Source: Actinomadura luteofluorescens
Lineage (GTDB): Bacteria > Actinomycetota > Actinomycetes > Streptosporangiales > Streptosporangiaceae
Assembly (NCBI RefSeq): GCF_013409365.1
Contig: NZ_JACCBA010000001.1
Location: 5,394,001-5,458,000, forward strand
Length of the DNA stretch: 64,000 nucleotides
Direction of reading: 5' to 3'
Position 1 is the first letter of the stretch. Each line of letters starts with the position of its first letter. The notes under the pieces are model-generated. The model had not been told where the DNA came from. It saw only the letters and a program-made list of their open reading frames with translations, and did not search any database. This document shows, piece after piece, positions 24,284 to 32,834 of this stretch. The translations under genes were made by a program, and so were the position numbers.

Positions 24284-24892
24284 TTAGAGGCCGAGGGCGT
24301 GGCGGAGGTCGGGGGCCGACCGCAGGACGATCAGGGCGCCGATGGTGATGAAGGCGATCGGGACCAGCCATCGGCCGTGCTGGTCGAGGAGGTCGATGAC
24401 CTTCTTGTGCGAGCCGAGCCAGGACGCGGCCAGGCACCACAGGGCCACGCCGGCGGCGAAGACCGCGACGGTGACGAGGGTGGACTCCGGGCCGATGGCG
24501 CGGAAGACCGGGGTGTAGGCCGAGATGTTGTCGGCGCCGTTGGCGATCGTCACGCCGGCGATCGGAAGCAGGCCCGAGGCCACCGCGGGCGGGCCGTCGT
24601 GGCCGCGGGAACGGACGGCCGCGACGAGACCGCGGACCCCCAGTGCCAGCGGGATGAGGCCGAGCAGGCCGATCCACGCGTCCGGGACGATCGTCAGGCC
24701 CAGCGCGGCGACCACCGAGACGAGGACCAGGGCGGCGATGCCCGTGTACTGGCCGGCCCAGATCTGCCAGGTCCTGGGGGAGCCGGTCGCGCGTCCGGAA
24801 AGGAAGAGCACCGTCAGGACGATGAGGTCGTCGACGTTCGTCGCCGCGAACATGCCGCACGCGGCCGAGATCGTGCCTGCGATTCCGTCCAC
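24284..24892 (-). CDS. Cadmium resistance transporter-like (CadD family) membrane protein
   Basis: The 202-residue protein has about six hydrophobic helices. It opens TISAACGMFAATNVDDLIVL, the TNVDDL signature of the Cad/CadD family, and repeats the theme in the second half as TIANGADNISAYTPVF. Family members are linked to cadmium efflux or resistance, though many homologues are uncharacterised. GTG at 24892 is the start of the open frame; the ribosome site is weak. Confidence 0.82.
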   Translation of the reverse strand: MDGIAGTISAACGMFAATNVDDLIVLTVLFLSGRATGSPRTWQIWAGQYTGIAALVLVSVVAALGLTIVPDAWIGLLGLIPLALGVRGLVAAVRSRGHDGPPAVASGLLPIAGVTIANGADNISAYTPVFRAIGPESTLVTVAVFAAGVALWCLAASWLGSHKKVIDLLDQHGRWLVPIAFITIGALIVLRSAPDLRHALGL

Positions 24893-24947
24893 CCGGCGGA
24901 ACCTACCGGAGGGGAGCGGAGGCCGGGGAGGGCCCCGGCCTCCACCG

Positions 24948-25112
24948 TCAGCCCCTGCGCGCCGGGAGGATGCGCTTCACCGCGAGGCCCGCGGAGACCA
25001 GGGTGAAGAGCGCGAGGCCGAGCCAGAGGGCCTGCATGCCGAGCCAGGGGGACGCGGCGGCGGCGCCGCCGAAGCCGGCGGCCACCCCGCCGATCGGGGG
25101 ATTGTTGTACAT
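24948..25112 (-). CDS. 54-residue membrane protein coupled to the glycosyltransferase
   Basis: The product begins MYNNPPIGGVAAGFGGAAAA and has one transmembrane helix (MQALWLGLALFTLVSAGLAV) with a basic C-terminus (KRILPARRG). It starts 3 nt after the glycosyltransferase stop and is too short for routine ORF calling. Constant spacing and hydrophobicity suggest an accessory subunit of the polysaccharide synthase. That role is inference. Confidence 0.65.
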   Translation of the reverse strand: MYNNPPIGGVAAGFGGAAAASPWLGMQALWLGLALFTLVSAGLAVKRILPARRG

Positions 25113-25115
25113 GGA

Positions 25116-26561
25116 TCACCATTTCCTTTCTTTGCGCCAGGCGGCCTGCCAGAACGCACGCGCCTGGACGATCTGGAGGAAGACGTCGAAGACCATCTCG
25201 ACGACGATGGTGGCGGCGATCGCCATCTGCGCCGGGCCGCGCCGGCGGACGGTCACCACCCGCTCCACCATGAAGATCACTGTGATGCCGGCCCACAGCG
25301 GGCTGATCTGGATGCCGCCGAGCCAGATCACCGAGTAGGTGAGCGAGAGCAGGTAGGCGGTGATCACCAGGATGCCGACGAGGGAGAGCAGTTGCCGTCC
25401 CCAGTAGGGGCGGGTGACGGGCGTCCAGCCGTAGTCGACGAGGTTCTCCAGCGCGCCGCGCTTCCAGCGGAGCCTCTGCTGGGCCAGTTCGCGCCACGTC
25501 GGCATCACCTCGGTGGTGAGCGTGCACTCCTTGGGGCAGAGGATGCGGAAGCCGAGGTGGAGGATCGCGAGGGTCAGCTCGTTGTCCTCGGTCAGGACGC
25601 GGACGTCGTAGACGTGCGGCAGGCCTGGGAGGCGCCGGTCCCGGCGTGCGGCGATCACTTCCTGGAGCGTGGCGGCCCGGAAGATCGTGGCGGTGCCGGT
25701 GAGGACGAGGGCCTTGCCCTGCAGCCGCCGGACGTCGCGGGCGTAGCGCGCGTACTCGTTGCGCTGGAACATGCCGACGGCGCCGCCGCCCGGCTTGCCG
25801 GTGAAGGTGCCGCCGACGGCGGCGTACCGGCCGGTGGCGAGGTGGTCGACGCCGTGCCGGATGAACCCGGGGTCGAGCGCCGAGTCGGCGTCCATCACCA
25901 TGATCGCGTCGTCCGGGCCGAAGATCGGCAGTAGCCGGTCCAGGACCTGGTTCAGCGCGCCCGCCTTCTTGTGCCTGTTGCCGCGGGTGCCGACGATCTC
26001 GACGCCGCACAGCTGCGCGAACGCGGCGGTGGCGTCGGTGCAGTTGTCGGCGATCACGATGATGTGGTCCGGGGGGCGCTCCTGGCGGCGCAGCGAGGCG
26101 ATCGTCTCGGTGATCTGCTTGGCCTCGTTGTGCGCCGGGATCAGGACGGTCACGCGCATCGCGTCCGCGCGCACGGCCGGCAGGTCGCGCTTCCCGTCGC
26201 GCTTCCCGTCGCGCTTCTGCGGCACGGGCGGTGCCGGCACGGGCGGTGCCGGCACGGGCGGTTGCCGGACGCGGGCGGACGGGCGCGGGCGCGGGGGCGG
26301 GGGCTGGGACGGGGCCGAGGGGCGCCGCACTGGCGGGGGCATGAGCGCGGCCGCCGTCCGGTCGGGGACGGTGACGGTCGGGGACGGGGAGCGGTGGGGG
26401 GCCGGGCCTCCCCACGCCGCCGAGGACGCCAGGTGTCCTGAGCCGGGTGCCCGCCGGACCGGGGACGTTCCGCCGAGGGGTGCCGGGTGGGCCGTGCGGG
26501 GGAGACGGTGCCGGCCCTGGCGGGGGCCGGGTCCGTCGGGGGTTCCGGAGGCGGAGCGCAT
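25116..26561 (-). CDS. Processive family-2 glycosyltransferase (cellulose/PNAG synthase-like)
   Basis: The 481-residue membrane enzyme has a GT2 domain (about residues 135-370). It shows VTVLIPAHNEA at its start, the metal-binding DADS, the catalytic TEDNEL and the QQRLRWKRG (QxxRW) motif of processive beta-glycosyltransferases, followed by three C-terminal helices. A 130-residue Pro/Arg-rich N-terminal extension includes repeated APPVP. It probably extrudes a surface polysaccharide. It lies between a class F sortase gene and a small membrane protein gene in the same direction. Confidence 0.87.
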   Translation of the reverse strand: MRSASGTPDGPGPRQGRHRLPRTAHPAPLGGTSPVRRAPGSGHLASSAAWGGPAPHRSPSPTVTVPDRTAAALMPPPVRRPSAPSQPPPPRPRPSARVRQPPVPAPPVPAPPVPQKRDGKRDGKRDLPAVRADAMRVTVLIPAHNEAKQITETIASLRRQERPPDHIIVIADNCTDATAAFAQLCGVEIVGTRGNRHKKAGALNQVLDRLLPIFGPDDAIMVMDADSALDPGFIRHGVDHLATGRYAAVGGTFTGKPGGGAVGMFQRNEYARYARDVRRLQGKALVLTGTATIFRAATLQEVIAARRDRRLPGLPHVYDVRVLTEDNELTLAILHLGFRILCPKECTLTTEVMPTWRELAQQRLRWKRGALENLVDYGWTPVTRPYWGRQLLSLVGILVITAYLLSLTYSVIWLGGIQISPLWAGITVIFMVERVVTVRRRGPAQMAIAATIVVEMVFDVFLQIVQARAFWQAAWRKERKW

Positions 26562-26562
26562 G

Positions 26563-27210
26563 TCAGCGGGTCCCTTCGGTGCGCACGAGGTGGCCGAAGG
26601 CGATGACGTTGTCGACGTAGTGGCCGGTGGCGCGGTCGAACCGCCCGCCGCAGGTGATCAGGCGGATCGCCGCGTAGCCGGGGTCGGAGTAGACGCGGCG
26701 GGTGGGGAAGCGGGCCTTGCCGAACCTCTCGACGGAGTCGACCCGGAAGACGGCGGTGCGGCCGTCGGCGCGCAGGACGCTCGCCCGGTCGCCGGGGCGC
26801 AGCTCTCCGAGCCGGTAGAACACGGCCGGGCCGCGCGCCGAGTCCACATGTCCGATGATCACGGCCGCGCCCCGGCTGCCGGGCGCGGCGCCGAGGCGGT
26901 ACCAGCCGGCCTCCTGCGCGCGGCTCAGCGGGGGCGTCTCGACGGTCCGGTCCGGGTTCTTGGCCAGTTTCATGAGCGATGTCCGGACGTCGATCCGCGG
27001 CACTTCGAGGCGGAGCGGCGCCGCGGGCTTCAGGGCCGCCGCGGTGGCGGGTTCGGCCGGACGGGACGCGTCGGGCGACGGCATCGGCGGAGCGGCGGTC
27101 GCCGGGTCCGCGCGGAAGGCATGGAAGGCCAGGAACGCGGCCACGAGCAGGGCGGACGCACCCACGGCGACGGCGGCGAGGACACGCGCGCGTTGACTGC
27201 GAGGGGTCAC
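26563..27210 (-). CDS. Class F sortase
   Basis: The 215-residue protein has an N-terminal transmembrane anchor (VLAAVAVGASALLVAAFLAF), a Pro/Ala-rich linker and a sortase barrel. Catalytic residues are visible: His in VIIGHVDSA, Cys in IRLITCGG and Arg in GRFDRATGHYVDN. Sortases attach proteins to the cell wall, and class F is typical of actinomycetes. The GTG at 27210 has AAGGAGAG upstream; a GTG at 27252 would add 14 residues. It ends 1 nt before the glycosyltransferase frame. Confidence 0.88.
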   Translation of the reverse strand: MTPRSQRARVLAAVAVGASALLVAAFLAFHAFRADPATAAPPMPSPDASRPAEPATAAALKPAAPLRLEVPRIDVRTSLMKLAKNPDRTVETPPLSRAQEAGWYRLGAAPGSRGAAVIIGHVDSARGPAVFYRLGELRPGDRASVLRADGRTAVFRVDSVERFGKARFPTRRVYSDPGYAAIRLITCGGRFDRATGHYVDNVIAFGHLVRTEGTR

Positions 27211-27764
27211 GGGGGGTCGCTCTCCTTCGCGGCTCGGTGGTGGGGGCGCCACGGATCGCGGCGATGTTCGAACGGTAATGGGCCAGAGTTAACGATTGGG
27301 GCTTGAGGACGGTGAAGTCGCAGATGAACGGCCTGTGACAGTTGAGGTGACTTGTTCCATGTGGGAGTCATTGGTCCTGTCAAGCAGCCCGTTCGCGCGG
27401 GACGTCGCAGACCAGGGGGCCGCTTGAGAGCTCCGGCATGCGCTTCTTGACCTGCGAAGACGTTGATTCGGACGGGGGCGGCCGGTCGCCGGTGCGGGCG
27501 GGCCGGCGCCGTCGGGATGACCATGGAGCGGATACAAAGATCGCTGTCCGAAAGTGGCCCATCTCTCAGCCGAAAAATGATCTTCGCAGGTCACAGGACT
27601 GAAGGCGTGGCCTACTCGTCGTGCCCGAAAACGTGCGTGCGGCTCGGGCCATGCTCGGCGGCGGGCCGAGCATGACCGTCCCACTGGCGACCACTTCAGG
27701 ACGCGGGGCGGGGGAATCGGTCTAGCGGCCCGCGGAGGGCTGTTCAGCGGGTAGACCTGCATCC
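27211..27764. other. About 550-nt intergenic region
   Basis: I see no gene. It should hold the sortase promoter (minus) and the promoter of the phosphatase gene (plus). A 10-bp hairpin (CATGCTCGGC and complement) lies at 27650-27674. Confidence 0.5.
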
Positions 27765-28508
27765 GTGCAGGTGAGTTATGTGAGTGTGGCGACGCCGGGA
27801 CGGGATAACGAGGACTTCGTGGCGGCCGGGCCCGGATGGGTGGTGCTGCTGGACGGCGCGACGGCGCCGCAGGGGGTGGACAGCGGGTGCCGCCACGATC
27901 CGGCGTGGCTGGTGCGCAGGCTCGGCGGTCGGATCGCGGCGCTGCTGGCGCTGGAGGACGGCAAGCCGCTGCCCGACCTGGTCGCCGAGGCGATCAAGGT
28001 GACCGGGGAGGCGCACACCGACACGTGCGACCTGGAGAATCCGGACAGCCCGTCCGCGACCGTGTCGCTGCTGCGCCGCCGCGGCGCGGCCGTGGAGTGG
28101 TACGTCCTCGCCGACTCGCCGATCGTGGTGGACGTCGGCGAGATCAGGGTCTTCCGGGACGACCGGGTCGACCATCTGCCGAGCTACACCCTGGAGGGCG
28201 TCCGGCGGTCGCGCAACAGTCCCGGCGGGTTCTGGGTGGCGAGCACCAGGCCGGAGGCCGCGTACGAGGGGCTGACCGGTGAGGTGCCGGTCGAGGGGCT
28301 GCGGCGGGCGGCGGTGCTGAGCGACGGCGCGTCCAGGCTCGTGGAGCGGTTCGGCCGGATGGAGTGGGGCGGCCTGCTCCGGCTCCTCGAGGAGGAGGGG
28401 CCGCGGGAACTGGTCAGGAGGACCAGGGCCGCGGAGGCGGAGGCGCCCGCGGCCCGCGGGAAGAGGTACGACGACGCCACCGCCGTCTTCGTCCGCTTCG
28501 ATCCCTGA
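27765..28508 (+). CDS. PP2C-like serine/threonine phosphatase
   Basis: The 247-residue protein has a PP2C layout: VATPGRDNEDFVAAG and VVLLDGATAP (first metal Asp motif), DSPSATVSLLRRRG, WYVLADSPIVV, AAVLSDGASR, and the final metal motif YDDATAVFVRF. It lacks some classic PP2C residues (DGMG is DGAT), as in many actinomycete integrated-stress-type phosphatases. GTG start with few upstream clues. It is monocistronic; the target is unknown. Confidence 0.78.
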   Translation: MQVSYVSVATPGRDNEDFVAAGPGWVVLLDGATAPQGVDSGCRHDPAWLVRRLGGRIAALLALEDGKPLPDLVAEAIKVTGEAHTDTCDLENPDSPSATVSLLRRRGAAVEWYVLADSPIVVDVGEIRVFRDDRVDHLPSYTLEGVRRSRNSPGGFWVASTRPEAAYEGLTGEVPVEGLRRAAVLSDGASRLVERFGRMEWGGLLRLLEEEGPRELVRRTRAAEAEAPAARGKRYDDATAVFVRFDP

Positions 28509-28550
28509 CCGCGGCCCGACCCGCCGTTCACGCGTCGGGGCCGCCCTCCG

Positions 28551-29582
28551 TCAGCGCGTCGGGGCCTTGATGTGCGGCCACCAGGCGTCCAGGTCCTCCG
28601 GCAGGTGCATGCCGTCCAGGCGGAGGGTGGCGGGCATGAGGGGGAAGCGCCGTCCGGCGGGGAACGTGCGCTCGTAGGACGGCGGGTCGATCACGACGAC
28701 GCGGGTGCCGTTCACGACCGGGATGTCGGCCGGGACGCCCTCGTTCCAGATCGGTTCGCCGTGCGCGTCGACGAGGTTCCACGGGCTGGAGATGATCGGG
28801 CGCCCGGGCGGGGTGTCGGCGTTGAGGAAGCAGGCGATGATCTCGGGGGCGGGACGGTCGCCGGTCAGCCCGCCGGGACGCCCGATGAGCGCGCCCCCGA
28901 GCAGGACGTGCAGCTGGAAGTTGTCGCCGATCCCGCCGATGGTGACCGTCCAGCCCTTGCGGCTCGCGCGGTCGAGGACGAGGAGGCGCTCGCCGTCCAG
29001 GACGCGCAGCAGCGCCTGGTAGTGCTCCATCTGCCCGAGGTACTGGGCGGCCTGCCCGGCGGCGAAGGCGAGGAAGTCGCGCTCGGCGAGGCCCGCCCGC
29101 ACCGAGGGGCCCATCTGCAGGACGGTGCAGCCCGCCATCGTGAACTGCGGCAGCGCGAACCACGACATCATCGCGGTCACGGCGCCGTCCCCGAGGTGCG
29201 GCGCGACGGTGTCGAAGACCTGCTGGGACGGCTGCTCCTCCTGCATGTCCGGGGGCGGCTTGCCGCCGGCGGCCTGGTCCCACGCGTTCGCGAACGCCAG
29301 CGCGGCGGCGGTGACCTCGGAGAGGCGGTGGACGAGGGGCCCGCCGACGGGGGCGGGGTCGGCGCCGTTCTCGACCCAGGCGCCGGAGACGATGGCGAGC
29401 CAGCCGCCGAGGTTCGGGGGCGCCTCGGCGATGCCCTCCGCGAGGCGGGGCATCGCGGCGTTCATCTCGGCGGGCGAGGCCGTCTGGAACACCTGCATGA
29501 GCTGCGGGAGGAGGTCGCCGAAGGAGCGGTCCTCGACCACCGCGGCCCGGACGATCTGATCGACGAGATGCTGGAGCGACAT
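28551..29582 (-). CDS. Conserved hypothetical protein
   Basis: The 343-residue soluble protein begins MSLQHLVDQIVRAAVVEDRS. It has an Ala-rich helical first half and a beta-rich second half (GWTVTIGGIGDNFQLHVLLG; RPIISSPWNLVDAHGEPIWN). No signal peptide, membrane helix or catalytic motif is evident. It is divergent from the acyl-CoA dehydrogenase gene with only about 70 nt between them, so the two may share control. I do not recognise the family. Confidence 0.7.
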   Translation of the reverse strand: MSLQHLVDQIVRAAVVEDRSFGDLLPQLMQVFQTASPAEMNAAMPRLAEGIAEAPPNLGGWLAIVSGAWVENGADPAPVGGPLVHRLSEVTAAALAFANAWDQAAGGKPPPDMQEEQPSQQVFDTVAPHLGDGAVTAMMSWFALPQFTMAGCTVLQMGPSVRAGLAERDFLAFAAGQAAQYLGQMEHYQALLRVLDGERLLVLDRASRKGWTVTIGGIGDNFQLHVLLGGALIGRPGGLTGDRPAPEIIACFLNADTPPGRPIISSPWNLVDAHGEPIWNEGVPADIPVVNGTRVVVIDPPSYERTFPAGRRFPLMPATLRLDGMHLPEDLDAWWPHIKAPTR

Positions 29583-29636
29583 AATCGATCACCCTGGCAT
29601 ATCGGGTGCGCCGGGAGGGAACCCGCGGCACGATCC

Positions 29637-29651
29637 TGGAATCTGATTCTA
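29637..29651. promoter_or_regulatory. Palindromic operator candidate before the acyl-CoA dehydrogenase
   Basis: TGGAATCTGATTCTA has 7-nt arms with one mismatch around a single T. It ends 3 nt before the first ATG and resembles TetR-type sites at fatty-acid degradation genes. Assignment to a regulator is inference. Confidence 0.4.
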
Positions 29652-29653
29652 GA

Positions 29654-30791
29654 ATGAAGTCCATGGAGCCACAGGATCTCGCCGACGTGCTCAGGGCCGT
29701 CCGCAGCTTCGTCCGCGACCAGGTCGTCCCGTGCGAGGAGGAGATCGAGGAGACCGACGCGATCCCGGAGCGGCTGCGGCGCACGTCCCGCGACATGGGC
29801 CTGTTCGGGTATGCGCTGCCCGAGGAGTACGGCGGGCTCGGCCTCTCGCTGAGCGAGGAGGTGCGGCTGGTCTTCGAGCTCGGCTACGCCAGCCCCGCGT
29901 TCCGCTCGATGTTCGGCACCAGCAACGGCATCGCCGGGCAGGTCCTGGTGAACGCCGGGACGGCGGCGCAGAAGGACGCCTGGCTGCCGAGGCTCGCGTC
30001 CGGCGAGGTCGTCGGGGCGTTCGCGCTCACCGAGTCCGAGGCCGGGTCCGACCCGAGCGCGCTGACCACGACCGCGGGCCCGCGACGGCGACGACTACGT
30101 CATCGACGGCGCCAAGCGGTTCATCACCAACGCGCCCGAGGCCGACGTCTTCATGGTCTTCGCCAGGACGGGCGGCCCCGGCTCGCGCGGCATCTCCACC
30201 TTCCTCGTAGAGAAGGGCACGGACGGCCTGCGCGTCGGCCCGTCCGACGAGAAGATGGGCCAGCGCGGAGCCCACACGGCCGAGGTCTTCTTCGACGGCG
30301 TGCGCGTCCCCGCCGACGCCATGGTCGGGACGGAGGGGACGGGCTTCCGTACCGCGATGGCTTCGCTCGCCCATGGACGGGTAAGCATCGCCGCCGTCTG
30401 CGTGGGTCTCGCCCAAAGGATCCTGGACGAGACAGTCGCGTACGCGAAGGAACGCAGCCAGGGCGGCAGGACGATCGGCGAATACCAGCTCGTCCAAGGG
30501 CTCATCGCCGACTCGCAGACCGAGCTGTACGCGGGACGCTCGATGGTCCTGGAAGCGGCTCGCGCCTACGACGCGGGCGAGGACACCAAGCTCGGCCCGT
30601 CCTGCGCCAAGTACTACTGCTCGGAGATGGTCGGACGGGTCGCCGACCGCGCCGTCCAGGTCTACGGGGGCATGGGCTACATGCGCGGCGTCGCCGTCGA
30701 GCGCTTCTACCGCGACGTCCGTCTGTTCCGCATCTACGAGGGGACGAGCCAGATCCAGCAGCTCGTCATCGCCCGCGACCTGCTGCGCTGA
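29654..30791 (+). pseudogene. Acyl-CoA dehydrogenase with an internal frameshift
   Basis: Both halves are unmistakable. The N-terminal part (EEYGGLGLSLSEEVRL, GAFALTESEAGSDPSALTTT) is in one frame, and the C-terminal part (DGDDYVIDGAKRFITNAPEA, then VYGGMGYMRGVAVERFYRDV and EGTSQIQQLVIARDLLR) is in another. Dropping one G in the GCGGGCCCGCG run near 30076 restores about 378 codons, the normal length of this FAD enzyme of beta-oxidation. The catalytic Glu region (RIYEGTSQIQ) is intact. It is either a recent inactivation or a sequencing error. Confidence 0.85.
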
Positions 30792-30871
30792 CCAGCGCGG
30801 ACACCGGCACGGGAATCCGGTTCGCACCACGCGCCCTGGCCGTGTATGGTTTCACTGCGCGAACGACGCAG

Positions 30872-30944
30872 GCCCCTTTAGCTCAGTCGGCAGAGCGTCT
30901 CCATGGTAAGGAGAAGGTCTACGGTTCGATTCCGTAAAGGGGCT
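30872..30944 (+). tRNA. tRNA-Thr (GGT)
   Basis: The 73-nt cloverleaf has acceptor GCCCCTT/AAGGGGC, D arm GCTC/GAGC, anticodon loop ATGGTAA between TCTCC and GGAGA, and T arm ACGGTTCGATTCCGT. It lies 80 nt after the acyl-CoA dehydrogenase. Confidence 0.97.
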
Positions 30945-31236
30945 CACGGCACACCGGCCGCCATCCGCATTCCGGAGGGCGGCCTTCGTCGTACCGGGGC
31001 ACGGCCGCCGCCGTCCCCGCGACGGCGACCGCCCTGATTCGCTCCATAACTGGGCCTGTGGTACCGTCCCACCGGTTCCAGCAGGACGTTTCGCAGCTCA
31101 CCGGCCCACCCGGTAGTCTGGAGACGGTCCCGCGGAGCCCGCGGAACCGGTTCCCCGATCTTCGTCCGGGTTCTCGTGTTCCCAGGGCTCGGTGCGCATC
31201 CGGTATCCTGGCAATCCGGTCCACACCGACCATCTC

Positions 31237-31310
31237 GGCGGGGTAGCTCAGTCAGGCAGAGCAAGCGGCTCATAATCGCTGTGTCGCCGGTTCAAGTCCG
31301 GCCCTCGCTA
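31237..31310 (+). tRNA. tRNA-Met (CAT, elongator-type)
   Basis: The 74-nt cloverleaf has acceptor GGCGGGG/CCTCGCT with two G-T pairs, anticodon CAT in GCGGCTCATAATCGC, and T arm GCCGGTTCAAGTCCGGC. The acceptor pairing and the rpmG neighbour suggest elongator Met. CAT could also mark a lysidine-modified Ile tRNA, judged less likely. Confidence 0.93.
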
Positions 31311-31325
31311 CTACCCAGGTCTCTC

Positions 31326-31346
31326 ACCCCTCGACGGGGGTGAGAA
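31326..31346 (+). terminator. Hairpin between tRNA-Met and rpmG
   Basis: An 8-bp stem (CTCACCCC/GGGGTGAG) follows the tRNA. It could end tRNA transcription or be a processing structure in a tRNA-rpmG transcript. There is no T tract. Confidence 0.45.
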
Positions 31347-31428
31347 GGCTGGGTCGAATCGCCGGCCGTCCCCCGGGGACGGCCGAGGTCCGAAAGTCCC
31401 TGTCCCTAGCTCAGAAAGGCACTCCATC

Positions 31429-31593
31429 GTGGCTGCCACCGACGTCCGGCCGAAGATCACGCTGGCCTGCCAGGAGTGCAAGCACCGCAACTACATCACG
31501 CGGAAGAACCGGCGCAACGACCCGGACCGCCTGGAGATCAAGAAGTACTGCCCCAACTGCCGGACGCACCGTCCGCACCGGGAGACCCGCTGA
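31429..31593 (+). CDS. rpmG: Large ribosomal subunit protein bL33
   Basis: The 54-residue product reads [20 protein letters not shown], then [20 protein letters not shown] and [14 protein letters not shown]. The two CxxC pairs show a zinc-binding (C+) form of bL33. The start is a GTG at 31429 with AAAGG upstream. Its position after tRNA-Thr/tRNA-Met and before hadAB/secE-nusG matches the usual actinobacterial neighbourhood. Confidence 0.96.
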   Translation: MAATDVRPKITLACQECKHRNYITRKNRRNDPDRLEIKKYCPNCRTHRPHRETR

Positions 31594-31608
31594 CCGAGGT
31601 CCCGGACG

Positions 31609-31712
31609 GAGAAGTACTGCCCTGACCGCAGGGCCAGGACCCACCGTCCACATCGGGACACCCGTCGGCCACGGACCCACGGTCCATGCCCGGGAGCCCG
31701 GCCACGGTGCGA
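31609..31712 (+). pseudogene. Decayed tandem copies of the rpmG 3' end
   Basis: Directly after rpmG, 31609-31668 encodes EKYCPDRRARTHRPHRDTRR, a clear relative of the bL33 tail [17 protein letters not shown] with a lost Cys. A further partial copy (ACCCACGGTCCATGCCCGGG) follows from about 31675. The copies lack a start codon and the N-terminal part, so they are duplication debris. Confidence 0.65.
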
Positions 31713-31894
31713 GTCCGCCCCGCAGCGCAGACTTCTTCGCACGCTTGCCACTGACACGCATCAGCCCGTTCTCGCAGTGATACCAGCGAGGGCGGGCTGA
31801 ACGTCGTCCTGGTGCCGCCCGGCCGGCGGCCCGGCATCGGCCCGCAGCGGACCATCACACCGAGTCAGGTCCCGAGGACCGGTCGGCGGTTCAG

Positions 31895-31976
31895 GCGCCA
31901 ACCGGTCCCCAGGCGGGTTCACCCGGTCACTTCCCAGGCAGTCTCACCTGGTCCATGCTCAGGCGGGGCTCACGGA
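31895..31976. repeat. Degenerate tandem repeat
   Basis: Three imperfect units of 21-26 nt share the form CCGGTCxxx(C)CAGGCxGxxTCAC: CCGGTCCCCAGGCGGGTTCAC, then two variants ending AGTCTCAC and GGGGCTCAC. They lie between the rpmG debris and the Nudix stop codon. No function is evident. Confidence 0.4.
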
Positions 31977-32536
31977 CGATTGGTCTCGTCCGTGAGCATG
32001 AACTCCTCGATCTCCCGCAGCTCCGGCTCGGTCACCGTGATCAGGTCGGCCTCGGCGAGCCACCGGACCCAGGAGAACGTGATCCCGGGCTCGCTGACCC
32101 ACTCCTCGTCGGTGAGCTCGCCCCTGACGCGGAGCAGGGTGCGCCCGACCAGCTTCTGCAGATCGGCCCTGGAGACCCATCGCATCTTGCTGAACGAGCC
32201 CTTGTCGGGGTTGAGGCACCCCTCCGCTTCGGCGACGTACACCTGCCAGAAGTGGCCCATTCCGTACGGACCGTCTCCTCGCTTGCAGGGGTTGTCACGC
32301 CACACCTCGTCGTCGAACAGTGGCGTCAGTGATGTGACCGTCAGGCCCGTCTCCTCGCGGACTTCCCCGTGAGCCGCTTCGACGTAGCTCTTGAAGTCGT
32401 CCTTGACGTGCCCGCCCACACCGGACGCACCGCGGCCGTCGGAGATGTTGCCGATCAGGATGCCCAACCGGGGATCGACGATGATGACAGCGACGGAATG
32501 ACCGTCGCACCTCTTCTTATTCGGGGCAGCGTTCAT
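31970..32536 (-). CDS. Nudix hydrolase
   Basis: The 188-residue protein carries a Nudix box spread over GVGGHVKDDFKSYVEAAHGE followed by VREETGL; the usual Arg before EUxEE is Gly, so the motif is slightly degenerate, but REETGL is intact. SVAVIIVDPRLGILIGN precedes it as expected. The C-terminal part (about residues 125-188) is family-specific. Nudix enzymes cleave nucleoside diphosphates linked to another moiety; the substrate is not predictable. GAGGGAG before the ATG at 32536 decides the start. Confidence 0.82.
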   Translation of the reverse strand: MNAAPNKKRCDGHSVAVIIVDPRLGILIGNISDGRGASGVGGHVKDDFKSYVEAAHGEVREETGLTVTSLTPLFDDEVWRDNPCKRGDGPYGMGHFWQVYVAEAEGCLNPDKGSFSKMRWVSRADLQKLVGRTLLRVRGELTDEEWVSEPGITFSWVRWLAEADLITVTEPELREIEEFMLTDETNRP

Positions 32537-32834
32537 CGCTGCTTCACTCCCTCTGGTTCTTGTTTGTCGGATTTTTGGCGCGGCACTATGCCGCACTTTG
32601 GACTGTCCAGGATCGGCCGCTCATCGCAATGGACGGGGAGCCTGACGGCCGGCCTTTTCGGCGCGGTGCGCGGGCTGATCAGAGCGGTGCGCACACCGGT
32701 CACCGCCCGGCGGTAACTCGTCCCCAACAGGGGTTGCGGCCGGCCCGCATCGCCGGACGATCAAGACCGTGCCCGAGATCCGGGTGCCCTTGCGACGTCT
32801 CGGACGGCGCAAGGAGGTTCAACGGAGAAAAAAG
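32537..32834. other. Intergenic region between Nudix and LOG-family genes
   Basis: About 300 nt hold the divergent promoters. No gene or clear operator is seen. AAGGAGG at 32811 lies 17 nt before the ATG at 32835 with an A-rich GGAGAAAAAAG nearer the start. Confidence 0.45.

Noticed and set aside
27650..27674. Hairpin CATGCTCGGC/GCCGAGCATG as a terminator
   Set aside because: There is no gene immediately upstream on either strand and no T tract, so I only note it in the gap description.
31970..32536. Nudix gene as a pSAM2 Pif-like component
   Set aside because: It lies 13 kb outside the AICE among housekeeping genes and is not near the att sites.
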